In this document: positions 1 through 7,299 of the stretch, in pieces
How positions within the stretch are numbered: the stretch's first letter is position 1
Layout: each line of letters begins with the position of its first letter
Origin: RGIG4140 sp045635565
GTDB taxonomy: Bacteria > Pseudomonadota > Alphaproteobacteria > CAAHEQ01 > UBA3637
Length of the DNA: 42,807 bases
Direction: 5' to 3'
NCBI GenBank assembly: GCA_045635565.1
Contig: JAZTVX010000075.1
Span: forward strand, 1-42,807
The notes under the pieces: generated by a model
Database searches by the model: none
Told to the model about the DNA's origin: nothing
The model's input: the letters and a program-made list of their open reading frames with translations, nothing else
Position numbers and translations under genes: made by a program

Positions 1-705
1 ACATGAAACGCACATTGTTTCACCACCATCACTATAACAAAAAGGTGTATTGGTTCCTGTACAACTGTTTTTACAAACCATTTTATCCATATCACAGGTG
101 GCATCACCACAAGGACTGCTACAATCAGCATCTTCAACGCATGGGTCACCACTTTGTCCTTCGCCCGCTTCATTACTTTCCGAATCTAAAAATGATGTAA
201 AGACAAGTAAATTATCGGTTTCATCTTCCCCACAAATAGAGGCTGAGCCCGTGTATTTAATGAAATCCCCGTCCCCTTGGGCAACTTGCACAAATTGTAT
301 GCCTTGAATAACACCGTTTAAGTTCATATTCACAACATTTTTACATACACGGGAAGAAACACCTTCAACATACGTTTTAAAGGCGACATCAGGGTGTGAT
401 GTCATATAAATCGGATAACCCGTTCCCGTTGTATCCGGAAATTCATCAAAATCCGTTCCGTCTTCACTGGGTTCAGGCAAAGGCATTTCCTGATATTTAT
501 GCCAGATATCATTGGCACGCAGATTGACTTCATACACAATATCGTTTGCCCGATATTTATCCATGGCAAACGAATACCCATAAATCCCACCGGCAGATAA
601 GATACCCATTACAGCCAAAACACCCAAGATTTCAACCATACTACGACCTTGCTCGGCTGATGTTTTAGCATTAAATTGTTTCAAAAAAGGCAATTTGCGA
701 ATCAT
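1..705 (-). CDS. Pilin-leader Cys-rich surface protein, 5' part (cut by window edge)
   Basis: The first 235 codons of a gene that runs off the left edge. It starts at ATG 705 with GGAGGT four bases upstream. The N-terminus is a type IV pilin/pseudopilin leader: a basic stretch, then Gly20 before RSMVEIL with Glu at mature position +5, then a hydrophobic helix to about residue 45. This predicts prepilin-peptidase cleavage and inner-membrane assembly or export. Residues 46-175 form a pilin-like domain nearly identical to that of the gene at 20848. From about residue 190 a Cys-rich domain begins, with CVEDADC and later Cys pairs, and is still open at the edge. Upstream lies the putative invertible promoter cassette 730-946, now in the OFF orientation. 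An adhesin or minor-pilin role is inference; no function is proven by the sequence. Confidence 0.85.
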   Translation of the reverse strand, partial: MIRKLPFLKQFNAKTSAEQGRSMVEILGVLAVMGILSAGGIYGYSFAMDKYRANDIVYEVNLRANDIWHKYQEMPLPEPSEDGTDFDEFPDTTGTGYPIYMTSHPDVAFKTYVEGVSSRVCKNVVNMNLNGVIQGIQFVQVAQGDGDFIKYTGSASICGEDETDNLLVFTSFLDSESNEAGEGQSGDPCVEDADCSSPCGDATCDMDKMVCKNSCTGTNTPFCYSDGGETMCVSC

Positions 706-729
706 AAAACCTCCATTAAAATAGTCTCA

Positions 730-777
730 AAAAATCAAAACCTTCTCTTAAAAAAACGTGTCAAAAAAAGGTACGTT
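730..777 (+). repeat. Inverted repeat arm, gene-proximal (left cassette)
   Basis: A 48-bp arm that pairs with 899-946 in inverted orientation. The inner 27 bp (751-777) match exactly, and the outer part differs at a few bases. The same 27-bp core is present in both arms of the cassette at 20607-20823. The arm lies 24 bp upstream of the start codon at 705. Confidence 0.9.
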
Positions 778-785
778 TTTTTGAC
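760..785. other. Near-perfect 26-bp palindrome, candidate recombinase crossover site
   Basis: The sequence reads GTC, seven A, GGTACG, seven T, GAC. It is a perfect dyad except for the one base pair flanking the central GTAC. The distal arm keeps only one half (GTC, seven A, GGTACG) followed by TTATTTTTCCC. Two half-sites around a short centre resemble recombinase sites or a dimeric regulator operator. Which of these applies is inference. Confidence 0.5.
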
Positions 786-860
786 GCTTTTTTTTGATTG
801 TCGACGTGTGTTTGTGATGAAGTAAAAAAGATATAAAAATCAGACAATTGTATTTTTTAG

Positions 861-889
861 TTGACAAGAGGTATTTCGCATAATAATAT
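861..889 (+). promoter_or_regulatory. Strong sigma70-like promoter inside inverted repeats, facing away from the pilin gene
   Basis: The -35 TTGACA (861-866), a 17-bp spacer and the -10 TAATAT (884-889) make a near-consensus promoter. It points rightwards, while the pilin-leader gene it precedes reads leftwards from 705. It sits between repeat arms 730-777 and 899-946, so inversion would place it about 75-85 nt upstream of the ATG in the productive direction. The same promoter, also pointing away, lies at 20664-20692. Confidence 0.8.
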
Positions 890-898
890 GGGAAAAAT

Positions 899-946
899 AA
901 CGTACCTTTTTTTGACACGTTTTTTAAAGAGAATATATTGATTTTT
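899..946 (-). repeat. Inverted repeat arm, gene-distal (left cassette)
   Basis: Partner of 730-777. The inner 27 bp (899-925) are an exact reverse complement of that arm, with mismatches only in the outer part. About 50 bp of similarity to the other cassette continues beyond this arm (about 947-1000 against 20557-20606), including a T-run after a weak hairpin. The duplicated unit is therefore larger than the repeats. Confidence 0.9.
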
Positions 947-989
947 AAATATTATTTTTAAACAGGTTTTGTCATTCGATAGAAGCCTT

Positions 990-1073
990 TTTTGAATTAT
1001 TTTTGAATTATTTTTGAATGTTTTTTATTACATCGATTCCTGCATTTTCTATTTTAATGCAGTGTACGATGTA
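990..1073 (+). repeat. Short tandem repeats and interrupted hairpin in an intergenic region
   Basis: In the roughly 440-bp gap between the genes at 705 and 1149, an 11-bp unit (TTTTTGAATTA) is repeated about three times up to about 1020. It is followed by a bipartite hairpin in which TACATCG (1029-1035) pairs with CGATGTA (1067-1073) and CTGCATT (1040-1046) pairs with AATGCAG (1056-1062). A transcript from the promoter at 861-889 would run through it. Function unknown. Confidence 0.5.
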
Positions 1074-1094
1074 TGTAATATATTTATAAACTCC

Positions 1095-1137
1095 AAAAAA
1101 AACACCTTATTGTTTGCACAATAAAGTGTTTTTTATT
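1095..1137. terminator. Bidirectional hairpin terminator
   Basis: An A-run, then a stem of roughly ACACCTTATTGT pairing with ACAATAAAGTGT around GCAA-type loop bases, then a T-run. It can end the minus-strand gene 1149-1805 and any rightward transcript from the promoter at 861. Confidence 0.85.
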
Positions 1138-1148
1138 TCAATAACATG

Positions 1149-1805
1149 TTATTCTCGGACACGTACTTCGCCTAAATATTGATCTAAACCAATTAAGCGA
1201 TTTAATTCATAAACAGATAGTTGTTCGATTTGCCTGTCACGCATTTGTTCCAAAATGGCATTGATTTTTCCTTCTAATTCTGCTCGTTCTTCCGGACTTA
1301 ATTTTGCCAAATCCCGACGGATACGAGGTAAATCTGCCTCAATGCGTTGTTTGCGACTTTCTAAACTTTTCAATAAATCGATACCAACCATTGTTGCACT
1401 TAATTGTATGACTTTGCTTTGCTGAGTGTTTTGACGAACAATTTCTCTATTCAAATCGCGACCTTGTTGCCCCATTGTTTCCGTATCGTGCTTGTCTTTG
1501 GCATATTTGTAGGCAAATGTCATAAACACATTGCATCGATGCAAATGGTTTAATAGTTTTCGTGCCGCCGCATATTGGGGCGAAAAAGCATCCATCTTAA
1601 AAAAGATATCTGCTGCGACCTGATATTCAAGTAAAATATCTTTTTCCATTGTTTCAATGTGATTTAATTCATCATCACTAATTTTGCCATCTGCAAAAGC
1701 ACTTTTAACATAGAGCATCAAATCACGATATCGGCTTAAAATCGGAAAGCGTGATTTGTTTTTATATTCCGGTACATGTTCCGTATATTGGGCTTCTTCT
1801 GACAT
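1149..1805 (-). CDS. Hypothetical helical protein (218 aa)
   Basis: I do not recognise the family. The start is set at ATG 1805, where GGAGG stands 5-9 bases upstream. A longer reading to 1868 would place the promoter inside the gene. The protein lacks a signal peptide and membrane segments, so it is probably cytoplasmic. It is rich in charged helices. An early stretch FADGKISDDELNHI resembles the acidic-loop pattern of TerB-like or EF-hand-like proteins, but this is too short to assign. A promoter (TTGATT, 17 bp, TATATT) lies just upstream on the minus strand and a hairpin terminator follows, so it is probably a single-gene unit. Confidence 0.7.
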   Translation of the reverse strand: MSEEAQYTEHVPEYKNKSRFPILSRYRDLMLYVKSAFADGKISDDELNHIETMEKDILLEYQVAADIFFKMDAFSPQYAAARKLLNHLHRCNVFMTFAYKYAKDKHDTETMGQQGRDLNREIVRQNTQQSKVIQLSATMVGIDLLKSLESRKQRIEADLPRIRRDLAKLSPEERAELEGKINAILEQMRDRQIEQLSVYELNRLIGLDQYLGEVRVRE

Positions 1806-1839
1806 ACTTTCCTCCTGTGTTATATTATCTCTCACATAT

Positions 1840-1868
1840 AATATAATGCTTTTTGAGGAATAAATCAA
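1840..1868 (-). promoter_or_regulatory. Promoter for the gene at 1149-1805
   Basis: On the minus strand, TTGATT (1868-1863), a 17-bp spacer and TATATT (1845-1840). The ribosome binding site and start codon at 1805 lie about 30 bases further on. Confidence 0.6.
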
Positions 1869-1900
1869 CTTGTTCCGGAACTTTTTTTTATAATGATATC

Positions 1901-3100
1901 TTATTTAAATCCCGACATTGCACTGTCAACCGGTACAATACGATTATGGGATTGTTTTTGAAAGATTTCCAATAAACGTTCATTCGTTCCGTTCTCATTC
2001 AGGCGGAAATGACCATTCATACCATTGAAGCCGATTCTATCCGTTAAGGCATATTCATTCAAAGCATTTTGTTGGGATAAAAAAGAAATTAATGAGACAG
2101 CATCATAACCAAACGATGCAATCGGTAAAGGTTCTTTTCCAAAAGCTTCTTGATATTTTTGTCGAAAGACATTGATTCTATTTTGAGGCACATCAGCAAA
2201 ATAAGCCCCGACTAACTGTTCATTTTGCGTTTGTCGCATTGTTGCTAATCCATAAAAAGGAATAATTTGAGGTGTAATATCATAATAATACAAAATGGAT
2301 ACCAGTTGATCTAATTTCGCTCCATTTTCAAACACAAATAAGGCATCAAAAGAAAGGCGATCCGCTGTCGGATTACGGAGTATTTCTTTTTCTTCTTCCG
2401 TTAAATCTTTACGGCGGGCATCAATCAACGGAGGGGCAATACGAGACACAGGAGTTGTTAAATTATTGGTTTGTGGTTCATATAAAGAAATATGCGTCAA
2501 TTGCATGCCGGGACATTCTTGAATGGCATTTTCAAATGCCTGAACAACAATTCCACCTGTTTTATCCTGTGGACCAATTAAAGCAAACCGACGTTGACCA
2601 TTTATACATGCATGTCGTACGATTCGTTGAACTTGTTGTGGAATCAATAATGCTAATGAATAAATATGATTCCCCAAAACAGTGGTATCTGATGTAAATG
2701 AAAGAACCGGAATACTTGGTTCCTGTTCTTGTAACACTTGAACTTCCGATGCGAAAATAGGACCTACAATAATATCCGGATTTTGATGAACGGCATCTTC
2801 ATATGCCTGTAAGACGCCGGCAGGCGTTCCTTTTGTGTCATAAAAAGATACTTCTGTTGTTTCCGTTGTCCGTTCCAAACCAGCCATCAATGCTGCATTT
2901 TGAAAGTTTTCACCAACAACGGCTGTATGACCACTTAACGGCAATAGCATAGCCGTTTTTGTTTTCGTGATTTGTGGTGGTATCTGTGTCATTGTTTCCG
3001 GTCGTTCAACAAAATCACGATTGGATGGTAGCAATGTTATGACTTGACCACAACCGGCCAAACACAAAACAATGCCCGTCATTATTATTTTTTGTATCAT
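1901..3100 (-). CDS. Penicillin-binding protein activator, LpoA/LppC family lipoprotein
   Basis: A 399-residue lipoprotein starting at ATG 3100, chosen because it directly opens a lipoprotein signal peptide with lipobox LAGC (Cys17). An in-frame upstream extension to 3163 would bury that signal. The mature part reads as a periplasmic-binding-protein fold: AMLLPLSGH near the start, a PDIIVGPIFASEV segment, and SFGYDAVSLI near the C-terminus. These are typical of the LppC/LpoA family, outer-membrane activators of peptidoglycan synthases in gammaproteobacteria. The gene is divergent from rsmI-yraN-BON lipoprotein, the classical neighbourhood of lpoA (yraM) in E. coli. The family call is good; the exact partner enzyme in this organism is inferred. 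Confidence 0.85.
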   Translation of the reverse strand: MIQKIIMTGIVLCLAGCGQVITLLPSNRDFVERPETMTQIPPQITKTKTAMLLPLSGHTAVVGENFQNAALMAGLERTTETTEVSFYDTKGTPAGVLQAYEDAVHQNPDIIVGPIFASEVQVLQEQEPSIPVLSFTSDTTVLGNHIYSLALLIPQQVQRIVRHACINGQRRFALIGPQDKTGGIVVQAFENAIQECPGMQLTHISLYEPQTNNLTTPVSRIAPPLIDARRKDLTEEEKEILRNPTADRLSFDALFVFENGAKLDQLVSILYYYDITPQIIPFYGLATMRQTQNEQLVGAYFADVPQNRINVFRQKYQEAFGKEPLPIASFGYDAVSLISFLSQQNALNEYALTDRIGFNGMNGHFRLNENGTNERLLEIFQKQSHNRIVPVDSAMSGFK

Positions 3101-3195
3101 TGAGAAATAATCCTTTTCTTTCTTGTTTTTTATTGATATACTCAATTTTGCAAAATTTTTCAAGACATGTCTGTATTTTTATTGGAGTTTTTTTT

Positions 3196-4020
3196 ATGTT
3201 GTACCTTGTTTCAACTCCTATCGGTAATCTGGGTGACTTTTCTGAACGGGCAAGACAAACGCTTGAACACGTTGATCTTGTTGCTTGTGAAGATACACGT
3301 ACAAGCGGACAGTTATTTTCTTTGCTCGGTATAAAAGTTGCAGCTGTAACGCCTTATCACGAACATAATGCTGATACGGCTCGTCCGAAACTTATCGAAA
3401 AATTAAAAAAAGGTGTTCATGTCGCATTGGTATCTGATGCTGGCACACCTCTCATTTCTGATCCGGGATACAAATTAGTGCGTGATTGCCAAACGCATCA
3501 CATTCCCGTGACAACTGTCCCCGGTGCCAACGCCGTTTTATCGGCACTGCAGTTATCCGGATTGCCGACAGATGCTTTTTTGTTCGGTGGTTTTTTGCCG
3601 GCCAAATCGGGGGCCAGAAAGCAAACATTGGAAACATTTAAAACTGTGCCTGCTACATTGGTATTTTATGAAACAGCCAATCGTTTGACTGATTCTTTAA
3701 TTGATATCAACGATATTTTAGGTAATCGTGAAATGGCTGTTGTCCGTGAAATAACAAAAAAATTCGAGGAAACACGGCGAGATACGGTTGAAAATTTAAT
3801 TCATTTTTATTCCGATGACGAAAATACGCCTCGTGGCGAAATTGTGCTTGTTATCAGTCGTGCTTCATCAAGTTCTCAATATTCGGATACACAGTTAGAT
3901 GATTTAATCCAAGCAACACTAAAAAATCATTCGGTGAGAGATACCGTTGATATTGTAACGGGATTAACAGGTCAAAATAAAAAACAAGTATATAAACGTG
4001 TATTGGAATTGGTTCAATGA
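3196..4020 (+). CDS. rsmI: 16S rRNA (cytidine-2'-O-)-methyltransferase RsmI
   Basis: A 274-residue SAM-dependent methyltransferase (tetrapyrrole-methylase fold) that 2'-O-methylates C1402 of 16S rRNA. The start at ATG 3196 follows GGAG (3184-3187) and opens directly with the family's LYLVSTPIGNLGD signature. A longer reading from 3100 would overlap the divergent lpoA start. ACEDTRTS and SDAGTPLISDPG (about residues 80-92) are the conserved blocks. The stop overlaps the yraN start by four bases (ATGA), so the two are translationally coupled. Length and motifs match the family. Confidence 0.95.
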   Translation: MLYLVSTPIGNLGDFSERARQTLEHVDLVACEDTRTSGQLFSLLGIKVAAVTPYHEHNADTARPKLIEKLKKGVHVALVSDAGTPLISDPGYKLVRDCQTHHIPVTTVPGANAVLSALQLSGLPTDAFLFGGFLPAKSGARKQTLETFKTVPATLVFYETANRLTDSLIDINDILGNREMAVVREITKKFEETRRDTVENLIHFYSDDENTPRGEIVLVISRASSSSQYSDTQLDDLIQATLKNHSVRDTVDIVTGLTGQNKKQVYKRVLELVQ

Positions 4021-4385
4021 CAAAAACAAATTATGAAACGGGTCATTTCGCCGAAACGATTGCTATATGGTTTTTACGCTTTAGAGGATATCGTCTTGTT
4101 AAACGCAATTTTGTCGTCAAAAGGGGAACAGGGGCCGGAGAAATCGATTTGATTATGACGAAAGGGAAAAAAATCATTTTTTTTGAAGTTAAAAAACGAA
4201 AAACCTACAATTTGGCAGCTGAAGCTATTACCATTAAAAATCAGATGCGTGTTGTAAAGTCATCAGCTGTTTTTTTGAAACAGTATCCGAGATATCAATC
4301 GTATCAAGTGCAATATGATGCCATTATTTTTAGTTCATATCATTTTTTTCCCAGACATATTCAAAATGCGTGGAGGGTTATGTAA
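4017..4385 (+). CDS. yraN: YraN family (UPF0102) endonuclease-like protein
   Basis: 122 residues with the family core GEIDLI (41-46) and FFEVKKR (55-61), a PD-(D/E)xK-like arrangement of Glu42, Asp44, Glu57 and Lys59. The family is widespread and usually sits between lpoA or rsmI and dolP; its role is poorly defined, possibly Holliday-junction or DNA-processing related. It overlaps rsmI by four bases and its stop overlaps the next ATG (TAATG), so all three genes form one operon. Confidence 0.9.
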   Translation: MTKTNYETGHFAETIAIWFLRFRGYRLVKRNFVVKRGTGAGEIDLIMTKGKKIIFFEVKKRKTYNLAAEAITIKNQMRVVKSSAVFLKQYPRYQSYQVQYDAIIFSSYHFFPRHIQNAWRVM

Positions 4386-4966
4386 TGTTCCGTTTGTGTT
4401 TTTTGATTTGTTGTTTAATTTGTTTAAACGGTTGTCAATGGGCCGGTACAATTTTTTCGGCAACACATAAAGTCGCATCTGTTGTTATGGACGATCGTTC
4501 TTTGTCTGATGATTATACAGATACAAAACTTAATATTTTGATTCGAAATGCATTGAGCCAACGCAAATTAAGTTATGCTGTCGATATTGAATTGACTGTT
4601 TTTGAAGGTGCTGTTTTGTTAAACGGTGCATTACCGGATGAACGATATATTGAGGAAGTTATTAAAACAGTTTGGCAGGTTGACGGTGTCGAAAAAGTGT
4701 ATAATTATATTCGATTAGATGAACCTTTATCTATTGATAAAGTCAATGAAGATGCGTTGGTTTCTGCCAAAATCCGATATGAGTTGTCTATCACACGGGG
4801 TATTTCGTCGGCTAATTACAAAATTACAATGGAAAATAAAACCGTTTATTTAATGGGTATCATTCAAGATGAAACGGAATTAAACAATGTGATTGCCGTT
4901 ATTAAAAATACTGTCAATGTAAAAGATATCGTCGTATTAAATCGATTTCAAAACCGTTCTGAATAG
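4385..4966 (+). CDS. BON-domain outer-membrane lipoprotein (DolP/YraP-like)
   Basis: 193 residues from ATG 4385, preceded by GGAGGG (4372-4377) inside the end of yraN. The N-terminus is a lipoprotein signal with lipobox LNGC (Cys about 18). Two BON-like domains follow: about 45-115 (ILIRNALSQ ... VDGVEKVYNYI) and about 125-190 (VSAKIRYEL ... NVKDIVVLN). This is the layout of DolP/YraP, a periplasm-facing lipoprotein that binds anionic phospholipid and supports outer-membrane integrity. The position after rsmI-yraN is the same as in E. coli apart from a missing diaA. Confidence 0.88.
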   Translation: MFRLCFLICCLICLNGCQWAGTIFSATHKVASVVMDDRSLSDDYTDTKLNILIRNALSQRKLSYAVDIELTVFEGAVLLNGALPDERYIEEVIKTVWQVDGVEKVYNYIRLDEPLSIDKVNEDALVSAKIRYELSITRGISSANYKITMENKTVYLMGIIQDETELNNVIAVIKNTVNVKDIVVLNRFQNRSE

Positions 4967-4973
4967 TCTATGA

Positions 4974-5918
4974 CTAATCGTGAATGTTTGTCTTATTTAA
5001 TGGGTGTATCGGGAGGTTCTTTTGATGTGTTGCTGATTGTTGTTCATCACGATTGACATTTTTAGGTGGTAATGATGTATCATGTGGTGGGGTTTGTGGA
5101 TTCTTTTCGAGTGTTTCAAGGTATATAACTCCTCCACCAAAAACGGTTGCACAGGCTAAATAAGCAATTATCTGCTTGATTAAACGATGTCTTTTCTTTT
5201 TTAAATGACGCTGTTTCGATTGATGTACATGTGCATAAAAATCTGGAGAAAAATCGATATCCTGATTCGTATACGAATAAGTAGTTGGTTGAACATTATT
5301 GTTTCTAAAACCAATCAGTGGAGCCAATCGGGTTGTTTGAGATTCTTGCCTTAACAAAACACTGTCTAAACATATGCTAAAATACAAATCACCTGCTTCT
5401 TTTGTTGTTAAGACCTTCATTGTTTTATCAGATGAGAGAGTATAACCGTTTTGAAAAGTTCCCCGTTCGTCAAAATTTAAAAAAGTTTTCTTGTCTGCTT
5501 CTTCATAAATCATAACCGGCGCGTCAATATCGCAAATACTGGTGCATACAGCCGTTTCTTTTTTTTGATAAAAATAGTTTATAAAACGGGTCAATTTACC
5601 TGTTTTTAAATCATAAAATTTAACTAAACTTTCATTGGCAGAATCACTGATTTCAATTGCAATACGTTCATTCATCTGAGTAGTGGGGTTCCCGTCTTTG
5701 TCCGTAATTTGAACATGTTGTCCTAATCTGTCAAAGATTTTAAATCCTAAACGACTTTCAGAAATTTGCAAACTGTTCGGTAAGATGTCACGATTGATAC
5801 TACCGTCTTTTTCAAAATGACCTTTTAAACAAATATGTGAATCTATAAACGGGGAATCTTTATGTGGTTTGATTTGAATGACTGTTATATCTTTTTCGGC
5901 ATCATAGTGTACACGCAT
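4974..5918 (-). CDS. Hypothetical bitopic protein with C-terminal membrane segment
   Basis: 314 residues, unrecognised. AAAGGAGA lies upstream of ATG 5918. Residues 1-235 are mixed beta-rich and hydrophilic, with no export signal. A very basic stretch (KQRHLKKKRHRLIK, about 235-248) is followed by one hydrophobic segment (about 249-268) and a Pro/Asn/His-rich tail of about 45 residues. By the positive-inside rule the large N-terminal part is cytoplasmic and the tail periplasmic. It converges on the BON lipoprotein gene with only seven bases between stops. Confidence 0.7.
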   Translation of the reverse strand: MRVHYDAEKDITVIQIKPHKDSPFIDSHICLKGHFEKDGSINRDILPNSLQISESRLGFKIFDRLGQHVQITDKDGNPTTQMNERIAIEISDSANESLVKFYDLKTGKLTRFINYFYQKKETAVCTSICDIDAPVMIYEEADKKTFLNFDERGTFQNGYTLSSDKTMKVLTTKEAGDLYFSICLDSVLLRQESQTTRLAPLIGFRNNNVQPTTYSYTNQDIDFSPDFYAHVHQSKQRHLKKKRHRLIKQIIAYLACATVFGGGVIYLETLEKNPQTPPHDTSLPPKNVNRDEQQSATHQKNLPIHPLNKTNIHD

Positions 5919-5996
5919 TTGTTATCTCCTTTGAATAATAGTAGGATACATTATGAAGGTGTATTTGTCAAGTTTTATTTAGGGCCGTATTTCTTT

Positions 5997-6779
5997 TTAA
6001 ATGGCATAAGATGATGTGTTGGCGTGATTACGATACATAGATTTAAATGGAAATAAAAGATGTTTAACCGTATTCATTTGTACGTCGGTAGCAAATTTAT
6101 TCATTAAGACAGATTGATATGTATGACGGGAATCTGTTATACGTCCTTGTTGTTTTAAAATAGTCGCATAAGCAATTTGAACTTGTGGATACCCTTTATC
6201 AGATAAATGTTCCAATGTTTTTAAAGCCAGTTCCTGTTCCATTTTTTCACTGGATTTAACGGCTGACAATAATCTGTCTGCTAATTGTTCATCAAACATT
6301 TTTCCGTTTGAATCTGTTATATGTAAAGCATCAATTAAAACAGGTTTTCCCGATAATATTTTCAAATTCGGTAAATCTTGTGCCAATACAGCCAAGGAAT
6401 TAACTTTTTGCACTACCTGTTGATGACACAAAAAAGGAATAATATTTTCCGGGCGAAATAAAAAGTCTAAAAATATTTGCCCTGTTTCCTTCCGATAGGT
6501 ATCATGAAACCGAAAAATATGTTCTGTCTGATAACCTGTCATACAACATGCCTTGACATAACCGGCTGCTGCTAAAGCAATGCCGTCGGAAGCCATCTGT
6601 TTTAATTTGTCCAAAGATTTTTTTTGACGCAATAAAACCATCGCAATTGCTTGAACTTTATCAGATGGCTGATTGTGAACCGTTTTATGTAACAAAACAA
6701 TTTCCCGAACGAGATTGTTAACGGTTTGAACCAATTCAGCGTTATCAGAAAATGTTTGGGATGTATTGTATTTTGTCAT
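5997..6779 (-). CDS. Hypothetical helical protein with repeat-like C-terminus
   Basis: 260 residues, unrecognised, probably cytoplasmic: no signal peptide or clear membrane segment. The C-terminal third looks TPR/Sel1-like (LEHLSDKGYPQVQIAYATIL, then QGRITDSRHTYQSVL), suggesting a protein-binding helical hairpin array. AGAGG lies about eight bases before ATG 6779. It is on the same strand as the gene at 4974, with a 78-base gap, and could be co-transcribed with it. Confidence 0.65.
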   Translation of the reverse strand: MTKYNTSQTFSDNAELVQTVNNLVREIVLLHKTVHNQPSDKVQAIAMVLLRQKKSLDKLKQMASDGIALAAAGYVKACCMTGYQTEHIFRFHDTYRKETGQIFLDFLFRPENIIPFLCHQQVVQKVNSLAVLAQDLPNLKILSGKPVLIDALHITDSNGKMFDEQLADRLLSAVKSSEKMEQELALKTLEHLSDKGYPQVQIAYATILKQQGRITDSRHTYQSVLMNKFATDVQMNTVKHLLFPFKSMYRNHANTSSYAI

Positions 6780-6888
6780 TTAAAAAAACCTCTTAACTGA
6801 TATATTTTAACACAAATAATAAATGAAAGCAAGATGCCATGTTGTTATTTTTTATCACATGGTACAGGTTAAGTGGATTTTTTTATCA

Positions 6889-6919
6889 ATAAAAAAGGGC
6901 GAAACAAATGTTTCACCCT
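6889..6919 (-). terminator. Hairpin terminator after the DUF2934 gene
   Basis: AGGGCGAAACA (6896-6906) pairs with TGTTTCACCCT (6909-6919). On the minus strand the stem is followed by six T (6895-6890). Confidence 0.85.
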
Positions 6920-6943
6920 CATGTTCAAAAACAAATGAAGCAA

Positions 6944-7222
6944 TTATGCCAAAGATTTTTTTGTTTTTTGAACAGATGTAGCCTTAACTGATTTGGAGGA
7001 TACAGTAGAGGCACTTTTTAATTTTGTTGTTTTAGTTGATTTTGTTGAACTTGATGATTTGCAGGATTTTTTAGAACATTTACTGCTGCTCATATCGACT
7101 GAAAACAATTGCTCACAGGCTTTAATCCAACATTCTTTCTCTTGACCTTCAGGACGACCGGCTTGTTCCCAAATGTAATAAGCGGCAACCCGGATGTTGT
7201 CCTCATTAATTTCATTTTTCAT
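6944..7222 (-). CDS. DUF2934 domain protein with Ser/Lys/Thr-rich tail
   Basis: 92 residues. Residues 8-36 (IRVAAYYIWEQAGRPEG ... CWIKA) match the DUF2934 pattern, an alphaproteobacterial small domain of unknown function. Residues 45-92 are a low-complexity Ser/Lys/Thr tail with four Cys near its start, reminiscent of histone-H1-like nucleic-acid-binding tails. AAGGAG precedes ATG 7222, a good promoter lies at 7262-7290, and a hairpin terminator follows, so it is a stand-alone gene. DNA or RNA binding is inference from the basic tail. Confidence 0.8.
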   Translation of the reverse strand: MKNEINEDNIRVAAYYIWEQAGRPEGQEKECWIKACEQLFSVDMSSSKCSKKSCKSSSSTKSTKTTKLKSASTVSSKSVKATSVQKTKKSLA

Positions 7223-7261
7223 TTTATACTCCTTGATAGAAATTCACGAAACCCACTGTCT

Positions 7262-7290
7262 AATATAAAGCAGTTTATTTTGTTTTGCAA
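7262..7290 (-). promoter_or_regulatory. Promoter for the DUF2934 gene
   Basis: On the minus strand: TTGCAA (7290-7285), a 17-bp spacer, TATATT (7267-7262), about 40 bases before the start codon. Confidence 0.7.
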
Positions 7291-7299
7291 TCCTTTTTT

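Noticed and set aside
730..946. The long inverted repeats as a transcription terminator or transposon ends
   Set aside because: The arms are separated by 121 bp with a promoter between them, which is too far for a terminator hairpin. No transposase gene or target duplication is present. The same unit recurs with fixed spacing to a start codon, which fits a regulatory cassette.
1901..3163. Longer start for the LpoA-like protein at 3163
   Set aside because: It would put the lipoprotein signal in the interior and occupy most of the divergent promoter space before rsmI.
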